DNA of 64,000 nt from an uncultured Christensenella sp. (lineage in GTDB: Bacteria > Bacillota > Clostridia > Christensenellales > UBA1242), in contig CAJUGX010000003.1 of NCBI GenBank assembly GCA_910586385.1, positions 127,169 to 191,168 of the forward strand. The letters run 5' to 3'. Positions 34,123-42,494 of this stretch are shown here, one piece after another. Position numbers and translations under genes: made by a program. How positions within the stretch are numbered: the first letter of the stretch is position 1; each line of letters starts with the position of its first letter. The notes under the pieces are model-generated. The model was not told the DNA's origin. It saw nothing but the letters and a program-made list of their open reading frames with translations, and did no database searches.

Positions 34123-35301
34123 CTATTCCAACATCCAATCTACATAAACTCCATATCCCTTGGTTGGATCAGACATAAATACATGCGTAACCGCACCAAT
34201 TATCTTTCCATTTTGCATGATTGGAGAACCACTCATTCCCTGCACAATTCCACCAGTCAATTCGATCAATCTCTTATCTTTCACACGGAAAACCAAGCTC
34301 TTGTCATCTGCACTTTTTTGATATTTTGCCTTGATGATTTCGATATCGTATTCCTCTCTTATTCCACTTATGCTTGATACAATTTTCGCCGCCCCCATAG
34401 TCACACCGAGCCTACCACCAAGTTTTGCAGTCAGATTCTCATCAACAAGCCCATCAAAATCATTCAAAACCCCGCCAATACCAAACTTGTCGTTCTTTTT
34501 TATATCTCCTTTCTTTTCAGCATTTGCAGAGAAAACGCATCGAAGTTCCCCAGGAGAGTTTCGTTTCCCTTTGTTTATCCCAATCAAATTGCACTGATAT
34601 ACATCTCCACCTGAAATTGGTACAATATTCTCCCCGTGGGAGTCAACTATCGGATGTCCAAGCGCTCCATACTCATGCGTTTTCGCATTGACAAATGTCA
34701 AGGTTCCAACCCCAGCGACATCATCCTTCACCATAAGCCCAAGTTTAAGCCTTCCACTCTCCATGTCTCTATGCGTTTTGATGATGGTCTTGATTTCTTT
34801 GTTTCTTCTCAAAAACTTGACTTCCACTTCATCTGAGGCATTTTGCACAACCTCAGACAATGTTTCCAAACTATCAACCCTTACCCCATCAACTTCTGTG
34901 ATTATGTCGCCATCTTTCAACTTGTCTGACACTTCTTTGCTTTGCCTATTCACAACTATTGCACCATCTGCATTTATTTCAAGCCCGATAGGCACACCGC
35001 CGACATAATAATCATCATCATTCGCAAGGTTTACGGTCACCTTTTTTATTGGAATAAAACCAAAGAGTTTGAAGACGACTTCACCTTTCTCACTTCTCTG
35101 ACCAGAGACCCCTTTTTCCGTCTCATTCAACTTTGTTTTTACCAATCTTCCGAATGTGTGATTTTTGTTTGCAATTTCTATATCTTCATAATCAGCAATA
35201 AATCCACCTTCAATATCATTGAGAAGTTGAATTGGTGAAAGCACAAGAAAACAAAGACACAGCAACAGTGCCATAAATACAAGAGAAATATTGCGTTTCA
35301 T
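34123..35301 (-). CDS. spoIVB: SpoIVB-type peptidase (family S55)
   Basis: SpoIVB is a serine peptidase secreted by the forespore that triggers sigma-K activation in endospore formers. The 392 residues start with a membrane anchor or signal (ISLVFMALLLCLCFLVLSPI), followed by a PDZ domain (GAIVVNRQSKEVSDKLKDGD) and the S55 catalytic domain. The conserved His is in YGALGHPIVD, and the Ser lies in IVQGMSGSPIMQNGKIIGAV, followed by THVFMSDPTKGYGVYVDWML. It implies a sporulating ancestry. In Bacillus argR-recN-spoIVB-spo0A are adjacent; here argR and recN lie about 4-6 kb away on the same strand and spo0A is missing. No clear Shine-Dalgarno. Confidence 0.93.
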   Translation of the reverse strand: MKRNISLVFMALLLCLCFLVLSPIQLLNDIEGGFIADYEDIEIANKNHTFGRLVKTKLNETEKGVSGQRSEKGEVVFKLFGFIPIKKVTVNLANDDDYYVGGVPIGLEINADGAIVVNRQSKEVSDKLKDGDIITEVDGVRVDSLETLSEVVQNASDEVEVKFLRRNKEIKTIIKTHRDMESGRLKLGLMVKDDVAGVGTLTFVNAKTHEYGALGHPIVDSHGENIVPISGGDVYQCNLIGINKGKRNSPGELRCVFSANAEKKGDIKKNDKFGIGGVLNDFDGLVDENLTAKLGGRLGVTMGAAKIVSSISGIREEYDIEIIKAKYQKSADDKSLVFRVKDKRLIELTGGIVQGMSGSPIMQNGKIIGAVTHVFMSDPTKGYGVYVDWMLE

Positions 35302-35342
35302 ACACAGATAGAATGTGTTGAAATGGTCAAATTATGCAAATA

Positions 35343-35972
35343 TCAGAGTTCATTCTTAAGCAAAAAGGAATATTGATTAAGTTCTTTTCTGGCCGCTTTA
35401 TAATCTGGACAGATTTTTGCAACCGCTTGCCAAAATTGTGGTTTATGATTCATGTGCTTACCATGACACAACTCATGACAAATGACATATCTCACCAGAC
35501 GTTCCGGCAAAATCAAGAGTTTCCAGTTGAGTTTCATGACCTTTGCAGTGTTGAAACTCCCCCAAATACGTGTTGAATTTGTAGGTTTTATCTTGTCATA
35601 AGAATACCCGGTCTGAGCACCAAGTTCTTGCACAATCTTTTCAAGATTTGAAAAATGAGATAAATATATCCTTTTGATTGCAGCCAATTTGTCCTTATCT
35701 GACAAGTCTACAAACCCAAAGATAAGACTATCAAGCGAATCAACCTTGTTTCCAAACAAATAGAAAAACTTTTTCAATTCAAAACTTTTTGAGAAGAGTT
35801 CGTTTTGTTTAAGCTTCTTTGATTTGCTCTCAAGCCATTTTTTCTTGCTATCCAAAAATTCTGAGACCCTTTTATCACTAAGACTTTTAGGAACTTTCAA
35901 AACAGCCCTGTCCACATCCACAAGACTTAAAACAATGGTTTTTCTTCTTTCTCTGATCAAATCTATCTTCAT
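35343..35972 (-). CDS. YgjP/DUF45-family metallopeptidase-like protein
   Basis: A 209-residue protein with the zinc-binding motif VRYVICHELCHGKHMNHKPQ (HExxH plus a downstream His), preceded by RIWGSFNTAKVMKLNWKLL, the typical DUF45/WLM arrangement. An N-terminal beta-rich half covers about 1-95. Family members are uncharacterised cytoplasmic proteins related to SprT-like and Wss1-like proteases. It lies 41 bases upstream of spoIVB on the same strand, so they may be co-transcribed. The substrate is unknown. Confidence 0.88.
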   Translation of the reverse strand: MKIDLIRERRKTIVLSLVDVDRAVLKVPKSLSDKRVSEFLDSKKKWLESKSKKLKQNELFSKSFELKKFFYLFGNKVDSLDSLIFGFVDLSDKDKLAAIKRIYLSHFSNLEKIVQELGAQTGYSYDKIKPTNSTRIWGSFNTAKVMKLNWKLLILPERLVRYVICHELCHGKHMNHKPQFWQAVAKICPDYKAARKELNQYSFLLKNEL

Positions 35973-36032
35973 AAAAGCATTATATCACACAAATTTCATC
36001 TTTCAAAACAAATCAACAGATTGTATCTTGTC

Positions 36033-36110
36033 ACATACCACCACAATATATGGTATTATTCAAACACATACCACAATCGATTTTGTTATGTTATGCAAAA
36101 ATTTCTTGCA
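36033..36110. repeat. Dispersed palindrome family, compound copy upstream of the PadR-like gene
   Basis: ATACCACCACAATATATGGTAT (near 36036-36056) is followed by CACATACCACAATCG and TTATGTTATGCA, two degenerate copies of the intergenic palindrome in tandem. It lies between divergent genes, upstream of the PadR-like gene promoter. Confidence 0.5.
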
Positions 36111-36126
36111 TATCACCTGAAATCAT

Positions 36127-36156
36127 TTGACAAAATCTTTTTATATTATTTATAAT
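36127..36156 (+). promoter_or_regulatory. Promoter of the PadR-like membrane gene
   Basis: TTGACA at 36127-36132 and TATAAT at 36151-36156, spaced by 18 bases, followed by TATAGGAGA ahead of the ATG at 36178. Confidence 0.75.
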
Positions 36157-36177
36157 TTCACTATAGGAGATTTTGTT

Positions 36178-37944
36178 ATGGCATTCAATTCAAATGGACA
36201 AATTTCATATTTAGTTTTGGACAGCCTTTCTTCAGGCTCAAAATATGGACTTGAAATTATAGAATACATTTCAAAAAAGACTGGTGGCACTTATCTCATG
36301 AAGAAACCTACCCTTTATTCATGCCTAACCCGCATGGAAAAGAAAGGCCTCGTTTCTTCGTCATATTGGGGAGAAAGTGAACTTGGTGGCAAGCGTCACT
36401 ATTATTCAATCACAGCCGCTGGAAGAGGTTCTTTGGAAGAACTTTCTCGTCTCTTTGCAAATGCAACTTTCGTAAACGATGATGCAGCGAAAGAGACTCC
36501 TACCCCAACTGCTCAACCAGAAGAAAAATCAACTTTCCTTCACCAAGGAAATATTTTTGATATGGTGAAAGAAGAGAAGGTTGAAAAGAAAACTGAGCCA
36601 GAGACGAAATCTGATATTATCGAAAATCAAATTGATATCTTCAATATGGATCCAATCGCAGAGCCTGAGAAACGTGACGATGGCGTATTCCTCAGCGAAA
36701 CAGAAACAATTGACAGTCGCTTGGACGAAGAGAAGATGACATACTATCAAAACAAACTTGAGCAATCTCCTCAACCAGAGTTTGTTGACGGCGGAAAGTT
36801 TCTTGATGAAACAGAAAGACTCACTCCTGACCAAGAAGAACAAAACAAGAGAATCTATGACACTTCAAGCGAGTTGAAGAAATACAGAAAGAAGAAGAGT
36901 TTCTCTGAAAATCAAATCGAAATGGCAGTCGTTTATGAAGATGAAGATTATGAGCAAATCCAAAAAGAGAGAATTGCCGAACTCAAACGATCTCTTCTCA
37001 ACATCAAACAAAATGGTGCAGATCAAAAGGAAGAGCCTGTTCAATCATTCTCAAAGCCAGAATTTGAAAAAAGCCAACAAATGCTTGAAGACAGGGACGA
37101 TGGCGTACTTCTCTATCAAACAGAATATGTTGAAGCAAGACCTCTCTCTCGCCCAGAAACAAAAATTGAAACTGAGGAAGTGGAAAGTAACGACGCAATC
37201 TTCATCACAGAACCAAGAATGACCGATATTCCTGTTCAAAAGAAAATTACCCCTCCAAACATTGAGATAAATCTGTATGACAGCAATCTTCCCGCACCAA
37301 AGAGAAACAGTGAACTTGAACCAACCTATAAAGATATGATGGCAAAGCTCTTTGAAAGGAAGAAAGAAAAAGAAATTAAAAAACCTTCAACTCCATCAAA
37401 TCATGCAGCAATCACTGGGGCAGAACCAATAAATACATCAAATTTCACAGATTATTCAACACTCAAGAGATATTACAACTCACAAGGCATCACATTCAAA
37501 GAGTACAAGAAGACAAACGTTGAAAGAAACCACAACACAAATCTACTCAATCTTATCAGTTCTGCAATTCTCTTGTTGTTGTCTGGCATCGGAAGTGCGA
37601 TTATTTTCGGAATAATTTCTGGGACTCACAACCTCAACAGTGGCACAAACTTCATGTTCTATACCCTCCCAATCTTGTTCCTTGTGCTCGTAGTTGTTGA
37701 TTTTGTGCTTTACAAATTTACAAAGAGCAAGAAAGCAACACTGTTCTACAATTCATTCATAAATTGGATTATTTTTATCCTCTCAGTTGCAGTAATTTTT
37801 GGAATCAACGCGTTGTGCAAGATGCAGTTTGAAACAATCGGACAATATGCAACATCATTGTTTATCCCAATTCTCGGAATTTTGCTCCTGCTTCCTGCAA
37901 ACTATCACATCAGAAAATTCCTTTACAGCAGATATGGAAAATAA
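36178..37944 (+). CDS. PadR-like winged-helix protein fused to a membrane domain
   Basis: A 588-residue protein with an unusual layout. Residues 1-95 are a PadR-type winged helix (ISYLVLDSLSSGSKYGLEII, KKPTLYSCLTRMEKKGLVSS, GGKRHYYSITAAGRGSLEEL). A long, charged, probably disordered linker (about 96-430) carries four copies of a short motif: RDDGVFLSETE, VDGGKFLDETE, DRDDGVLLYQTE and NDAIFITEP. Four membrane segments (about 460-580) form the C-terminus. PadR proteins are normally small soluble repressors, so this looks like a membrane-tethered DNA-binding protein. The ATG at 36178 follows AGGAGA. It has a consensus promoter and terminator-like hairpins. I know of no described family with this layout. 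Confidence 0.88.
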   Translation: MAFNSNGQISYLVLDSLSSGSKYGLEIIEYISKKTGGTYLMKKPTLYSCLTRMEKKGLVSSSYWGESELGGKRHYYSITAAGRGSLEELSRLFANATFVNDDAAKETPTPTAQPEEKSTFLHQGNIFDMVKEEKVEKKTEPETKSDIIENQIDIFNMDPIAEPEKRDDGVFLSETETIDSRLDEEKMTYYQNKLEQSPQPEFVDGGKFLDETERLTPDQEEQNKRIYDTSSELKKYRKKKSFSENQIEMAVVYEDEDYEQIQKERIAELKRSLLNIKQNGADQKEEPVQSFSKPEFEKSQQMLEDRDDGVLLYQTEYVEARPLSRPETKIETEEVESNDAIFITEPRMTDIPVQKKITPPNIEINLYDSNLPAPKRNSELEPTYKDMMAKLFERKKEKEIKKPSTPSNHAAITGAEPINTSNFTDYSTLKRYYNSQGITFKEYKKTNVERNHNTNLLNLISSAILLLLSGIGSAIIFGIISGTHNLNSGTNFMFYTLPILFLVLVVVDFVLYKFTKSKKATLFYNSFINWIIFILSVAVIFGINALCKMQFETIGQYATSLFIPILGILLLLPANYHIRKFLYSRYGK

Positions 37945-37996
37945 AATTTTTCAAAATTAGATGAATAATATCCAGAAAAGCTCACACAATAAAAAT

Positions 37997-38087
37997 AAGT
38001 TAAGACGAAAAACATCTTAACTTCAAAATGAAAAGAGATTTATTTAGTTCGTGAGGAACAATCTTAACATCTCTTTTCTTTTTTTTA
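37997..38087 (+). terminator. Two hairpins, the second a probable terminator
   Basis: AAGTTAAGA (37997-38005) pairs with TCTTAACTT (38015-38023). AAAAGAGAT (38031-38039) pairs with ATCTCTTTT (38069-38077) around an inner GTTC/GAAC stem, with a long T-run (38074-38086). The second closes the PadR-like transcript. The pair could also be a processed 3' RNA. Confidence 0.65.
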
Positions 38088-38109
38088 CTGACATTAGAAA
38101 AACCTTATA

Positions 38110-38724
38110 TTATTCACCCTTCACTTTTTTGCAACCGATTTTGTTGATTAGCAATATAATCAAATTTGCAATAAGAATTACGGCTACAAATATCATCGCC
38201 ATAATAAAAATATAGAAAGCAGAATTTTCAAACAAAGCACAAACAATTGTCATCCCAACACATGCGAAGACTTCCCCAACAACAATCGCCAAAAAACCTT
38301 GCCAAAGTTTCAATGAAGACAATCCTGCAATCAAACTGCCAGTGTATACACCCGTAAGAGGAAGTGGTATTGCGACAAATCCAGCAAGATAGATCAACTT
38401 TTTGAGCAAAGTTGACTTTTCACTGAATCTTTGAAAATATTTTCCAACCTTCATATTTGCAAAACTCAAAAACTTATCGTTTATAAAACCGGTTGTTTTG
38501 CTCTTCAGTTTCCTAATCAATATCATGACAAAAAATGCAGGCAAAAGACTTCCAAACATTGCTATCAAACACGCAGCAACTGGACTCAGCGTAGCTTTTC
38601 CAAAAATTTGGACAGACATTCCAAATGGAATGGCAATTTTGCTCTCCAATGTCGGAATCAACGCAATCAGCAACACTGCAAGCCAAACACAACTTGAAAA
38701 ATTATCAGCAAAAAAATCAAGCAT
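38110..38724 (-). CDS. Small multidrug export-like membrane protein (COG2426 type)
   Basis: A 204-residue integral membrane protein with about five membrane segments. SSCVWLAVLLIALIPTLESKI and IPFGMSVQIF at the N-terminus, FVAIPLPLTGVYTGSLIAGL in the middle and a hydrophobic C-terminus match the putative small multidrug export (COG2426) family. Substrates are not established for this family. The ATG at 38724 is preferred because AAGGGG lies 9 bases upstream. It follows recN, separated by a terminator. Confidence 0.8.
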   Translation of the reverse strand: MLDFFADNFSSCVWLAVLLIALIPTLESKIAIPFGMSVQIFGKATLSPVAACLIAMFGSLLPAFFVMILIRKLKSKTTGFINDKFLSFANMKVGKYFQRFSEKSTLLKKLIYLAGFVAIPLPLTGVYTGSLIAGLSSLKLWQGFLAIVVGEVFACVGMTIVCALFENSAFYIFIMAMIFVAVILIANLIILLINKIGCKKVKGE

Positions 38725-38784
38725 ATTAGACAACCCCTTATGCTCTATAAATATGACGCCAATCAACTGATAATTCCAGATAAT

Positions 38785-38813
38785 AAAAAAAGATGGACAA
38801 CTTCCATCTCCTT
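38785..38813 (-). terminator. Rho-independent terminator after recN
   Basis: AGATGGA and TCCATCT pair around CAACT, with a T-run following in the minus direction. It closes the argR-recN unit. Confidence 0.8.
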
Positions 38814-40469
38814 TTATTCTTCAAAAAGTTTCCTTGCATGCTCCAAAGCGGTTTTTGAAACTTCATTACCGCCATCGAAAAGCCTTGCAACCTCAACAAC
38901 AGATTCTTCTGCAGCAAGTTTACTCACAGTTGAAAAGGTTGATCCATCTACAACGTTTTTCTCAATGAGTAAATATGAATTTGCTTTTGATGCAACAATT
39001 GGCGTATGAGTGATGCACAACACTTGGGTAAAATTTGAAATATTTGCAATCTTATCAGCCAATTTCCCAGCAGTCTGTCCACTGATTCCCGCATCAATCT
39101 CATCAAAGACAATCGTTTGTACTCTCTCTTTGTCAAGCATCGTATTCTTGAAAGCCAACAAAAGCCTTGAGAGTTCTCCACCAGAAGCAGTCTTGTGCAA
39201 ATCTTTCAAATCCTGACCTTTGTTTGCGGAAAACATAAACTTGACATCATCAAACCCCTTTTTGCTGACGTTTGTCTTTTGAAAATCAACCTTGAAGACT
39301 GTCCCTTTCATATCCAAATCTTCAAGTTCCGCCACAATCTTCTTTTCAAAGACACTGGCAAACTTCCTTCTTTGTTCACTTAAACTTTCGCACGCCAGCT
39401 CAAGTTCTGCTTCAGTCTGAGAGATTCGTTTATTAAGTTTTTCAAGCATAAATTCACTATTCTCAAATTCGTCCAATTGAGATTTGCTCTTTTCAAGATG
39501 TGCCAAAATATCTTCAACACTCTTACCATATTTCTTTTTGAGCGTTTTCAACAAATCCAATCTTGAATCAATTCTCTCAAGTTCTGCTGGATCAAACTCA
39601 GTTTCTCCCTTTATACCATTGAGTGTATCAGCAATATCCTTGACCTCATAATAACAATTCTCAAGTCGACTCCTGCACTGCTCAATATTTGAGAAATTTG
39701 AAAGCGAATTCAAATCGTTCTTTGACTCATAAAGGAGCGCTGCTGCATTGTCCCTTTGCTCATCAAGTTTCAAGAGTACCTCGCTCACCTTTTCAAAAAT
39801 CTTTTCTGCAGATGACACAAACTCAAATCTTGATTTCAATTCGTCCTCTTCACACAAGTCCAAATTTGCGTCTTCAATCTCTTTGATTTGAAATTTGAGT
39901 ATATCTTTTGCCCTCTCTCTTTCCGTCTCATCTCCACCCAATGATGAAATTTGATTTTTCAATTCAACAAGTTGAGAATAGAGCGAAACAACTTTCTCTT
40001 TCAAACCCACCAAAGCATCACCAGCAAACTTATCCAAAAGCACAAGATGATTTGCAGAATTGAGAAGTCCAACACTTTCATGTTGTCCACAAAAATCAAC
40101 CAAAAGTTCTGAAAGACTCTGGAGCGTTTTTTGTGTTGCAGGAAAGCCATTTATCTTTATTGAAGATTTTCCATCTTGATTGAGCGTACGCGTTATGATA
40201 AGCTCATCAGAAACATCAATATCTTGCTCAGCCAAAAATGTCTCCGCATCATTTGTCAAGTCAGAAAAGACTGCATCAACTCTCAAATTCTGTTCTCCAG
40301 ATCGAATAAGGTTTTTGTCTGCTTTTGCGCCGAGACAAAAAGAAAGGGCTTCAATGATTATACTCTTACCTGCACCAGACTTTCCGAGCAAGCAATTGAA
40401 TCCCCTATCAAAATCTACAGCCTGTTTTTTTATCAAGGCTACATTATTCAAACTCAAAGAAGAAAGCAT
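38814..40469 (-). CDS. recN: DNA repair protein RecN
   Basis: An SMC-like ATPase that tethers broken DNA ends. The 551 residues have Walker A CLLGKSGAGKSIIIEALSF near the N-terminus, a long two-part coiled coil, and at the C-terminus the signature TASGGELSRLLLAFKNTMLD with Walker B TIVFDEIDAGISGQTAGKLA. GAAGGAG precedes the ATG. It lies 13 bases after argR, the classic Firmicutes pair. Confidence 0.97.
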   Translation of the reverse strand: MLSSLSLNNVALIKKQAVDFDRGFNCLLGKSGAGKSIIIEALSFCLGAKADKNLIRSGEQNLRVDAVFSDLTNDAETFLAEQDIDVSDELIITRTLNQDGKSSIKINGFPATQKTLQSLSELLVDFCGQHESVGLLNSANHLVLLDKFAGDALVGLKEKVVSLYSQLVELKNQISSLGGDETERERAKDILKFQIKEIEDANLDLCEEDELKSRFEFVSSAEKIFEKVSEVLLKLDEQRDNAAALLYESKNDLNSLSNFSNIEQCRSRLENCYYEVKDIADTLNGIKGETEFDPAELERIDSRLDLLKTLKKKYGKSVEDILAHLEKSKSQLDEFENSEFMLEKLNKRISQTEAELELACESLSEQRRKFASVFEKKIVAELEDLDMKGTVFKVDFQKTNVSKKGFDDVKFMFSANKGQDLKDLHKTASGGELSRLLLAFKNTMLDKERVQTIVFDEIDAGISGQTAGKLADKIANISNFTQVLCITHTPIVASKANSYLLIEKNVVDGSTFSTVSKLAAEESVVEVARLFDGGNEVSKTALEHARKLFEE

Positions 40470-40482
40470 ACCATTCTCCTTC

Positions 40483-40935
40483 CTATGCCATCAATTGTCC
40501 CAAAGTTGACACTGCTTCTGTTGCATAAGTTGTTGATGGAAAAACCAAAAGGACAGTGTCATCACCACACGTCACACCCATAAGTTCTGCCAGATTGAGT
40601 TTATCAACAAACGAACATACACTCGCACCCATGCCTTTGATAGTTTTCACAACAGCAAGATTCAAAGCAGGCTTCACAGAAATAACACATTCTTTGAAGA
40701 TTGTTATGTACTTGTTTGAGACAACTTGGGTTTCAGAGCCGAGAATGGCGTACTTATACTTGCCAGAACTGCTCAAAATCTTTGTGAGTCCCAACTCTTT
40801 TATGTCACGTGAGATTGTCGCTTGAGTAATTTCAAAATTTGCATTTTTCAACTCCCTAGCCAACTCATCTTGTGTTTCAATCTCTTTTGTGGAAATCAAT
40901 TCCAAAATTTTCGATTGTCTCGAACTTCTTGCCAT
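40483..40935 (-). CDS. argR: Arginine repressor ArgR/AhrC
   Basis: A hexameric regulator of arginine metabolism. The 150 residues show the winged-helix N-terminus (RQSKILELISTKEIETQDEL and ITQATISRDIKELGLTKI) and the arginine-binding oligomerisation domain (VVKTIKGMGASVCSFVDKL and MGVTCGDDTVLLVF). AAGGAG precedes the ATG. ARG-box-like sites fill the upstream gap, pointing to autoregulation. It is followed by recN. Confidence 0.97.
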   Translation of the reverse strand: MARSSRQSKILELISTKEIETQDELARELKNANFEITQATISRDIKELGLTKILSSSGKYKYAILGSETQVVSNKYITIFKECVISVKPALNLAVVKTIKGMGASVCSFVDKLNLAELMGVTCGDDTVLLVFPSTTYATEAVSTLGQLMA

Positions 40936-41216
40936 TCTTCGTCTCCTTAATCGCTACATCGCCCTAATTTAGGGCAGTGTAGCCATTTTTGCATAAATAT
41001 AAATTTATGTTTATTCATGCATTTTTGATTATTATACAATAAAATTTATAATTATGCAAGTGTTTTTTGTATATTTATTCATGAAATTTTTATAAAAATT
41101 TGAGATTATGCAATTTTATAAATCGAGCATTTATAATTATAAACGAATATACATTTTATGCAACAAGCACGCCCAAAGACAAAAGCACCACCCCAACCAC
41201 AAACATTGCCAACCAA
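40936..41216. promoter_or_regulatory. argR upstream region with ARG-box-like operators
   Basis: This long gap contains repeats of the ArgR/AhrC site pattern (CATGAATAAAAAT-type). GCATAAATAT and TTATTCATGC form an imperfect palindrome at 40991-41020, ATTTATTCATGAAA lies at about 41071-41085, and GCATTTATAATTATAAACGAAT at about 41128-41149. On the minus strand these precede argR and include its probable promoter. I see no gene here. Confidence 0.6.
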
Positions 41217-41244
41217 CAAAAAAAATCATGGCCGCCGCCATGAT
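41217..41244 (-). terminator. Strong terminator after thiI
   Basis: ATCATGGC (41225-41232) pairs with GCCATGAT (41237-41244) around a four-base GC-rich loop, with eight T residues following in the minus direction. It ends the pheST/desulfurase/thiI direction of transcription. Confidence 0.85.
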
Positions 41245-41326
41245 ATAAAATTGGAAACAAAATATCAAGTTTTTATGACAGTTATTTTTAATTGTTGCAC
41301 AAAGCAACAAACTCACCTCAAAAAAT

Positions 41327-42493
41327 TTATCTGTCACAATCTATGTATACAATTTCTTCATTTGCAATCGCCTGTTCAACCAAAGCGTCAACATCCAAGA
41401 ATTTCTCATTATATTCTGCACGAGCAACGGTTGGTTTTATAACAGGATTTTTTGGCAAGAAAACTGTGCAACAATCCTCATAAGGCAAGATTGATGTTTC
41501 ATATGTCTTTATCTTTTTTGCAATATCCATAATCTCTTCTTTATCAAATGCAAGCACAGGTCTAAACACAGGAATATCAACAACCGCATTTGTAACATTC
41601 ATACTCTGCATCGTCTGACTTGCAACTTGACCAAGACTTTCTCCCGTTATGATTGCACCCAAACCATTATCTTTACACAACCTTTGAGCAATTCGCATCA
41701 TTATTCTGCGCATAATTGTGATCATGTATTCAGGATCACAATTTCTATGTATCTGCTCCTGAATCTCAGTGAATGACACAACATGCAGTTTTATCTTTCC
41801 ACAATATTCTGAAATCTCTTTTGCAAGCTGAAAAACCTTTTCTTTTGCTTGCACACTTGTATATGGATACGAATGAAAATGAACAGCCTCAATTTCAAGT
41901 CCACGCTTTGACATCATGTACCCAGCAACAGGGCTGTCAATCCCTCCTGAAAGCAGCAACAAACCTTTTCCAGCACTTCCAAGCGGAAGTCCACCCGCAC
42001 ATGGCAACAACTTATTATATAAGTAGGTCTTTCCATTCACTCTGATTTCGATGTTGACAACCACATCTGGATTATACAAATCAACACTCAACCAGTCAAA
42101 TTCATCAAGTATCACCCCACCAATATGCGCACTGAGCTCCATTGATGACATAGGGAATTTTTTGTCAGCACGCTTCGTCTCAACCTTGAATGTCTTGAAA
42201 GAATCCAACTCCAAAGCCTTCACCCTAGACTCAATACTTTCCAGAGACGTTTCAAACTCCAGAGCCGGCATAACAGCAATAAGCCCAAAAACCTTTTGAA
42301 CATTTTCAATAATCTCATCCTCAAGCAGCTCATCATAATCAGAAATTATCAATCTACCTTGAGTCTCCTCAAGTTTCAATTGATACCCATTTAGTTTATT
42401 GAGAATGTTTTTCATGAGGAGTTTCAAAAACTCATGCCTATTCTTTCCCTTGAGAAACAACTCTCCAAACTTCAACAACAGAACCTTTTTCAT
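41327..42493 (-). CDS. thiI: tRNA 4-thiouridine synthase ThiI (no rhodanese domain)
   Basis: ThiI adenylates U8 of tRNA and transfers sulfur to make s4U; it can also feed thiamin synthesis. The 388 residues have an N-terminal ferredoxin-like domain, a THUMP domain (about 60-165) and the PP-loop ATPase motif LLLSGGIDSPVAGYMMSKRG. There is no C-terminal rhodanese domain, as in Bacillus, where a dedicated desulfurase replaces it; such a gene sits directly upstream (2 bases). AAAGGGTGG precedes the ATG. Confidence 0.96.
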   Translation of the reverse strand: MKKVLLLKFGELFLKGKNRHEFLKLLMKNILNKLNGYQLKLEETQGRLIISDYDELLEDEIIENVQKVFGLIAVMPALEFETSLESIESRVKALELDSFKTFKVETKRADKKFPMSSMELSAHIGGVILDEFDWLSVDLYNPDVVVNIEIRVNGKTYLYNKLLPCAGGLPLGSAGKGLLLLSGGIDSPVAGYMMSKRGLEIEAVHFHSYPYTSVQAKEKVFQLAKEISEYCGKIKLHVVSFTEIQEQIHRNCDPEYMITIMRRIMMRIAQRLCKDNGLGAIITGESLGQVASQTMQSMNVTNAVVDIPVFRPVLAFDKEEIMDIAKKIKTYETSILPYEDCCTVFLPKNPVIKPTVARAEYNEKFLDVDALVEQAIANEEIVYIDCDR

Positions 42494-42494
42494 C

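Noticed and set aside
41137..41337. Open frame on the minus strand with a Cys/Trp-rich hydrophobic product
   Set aside because: It contains the strong thiI terminator hairpin, has no good ribosome site and its composition reflects AT-rich intergenic DNA read backwards.
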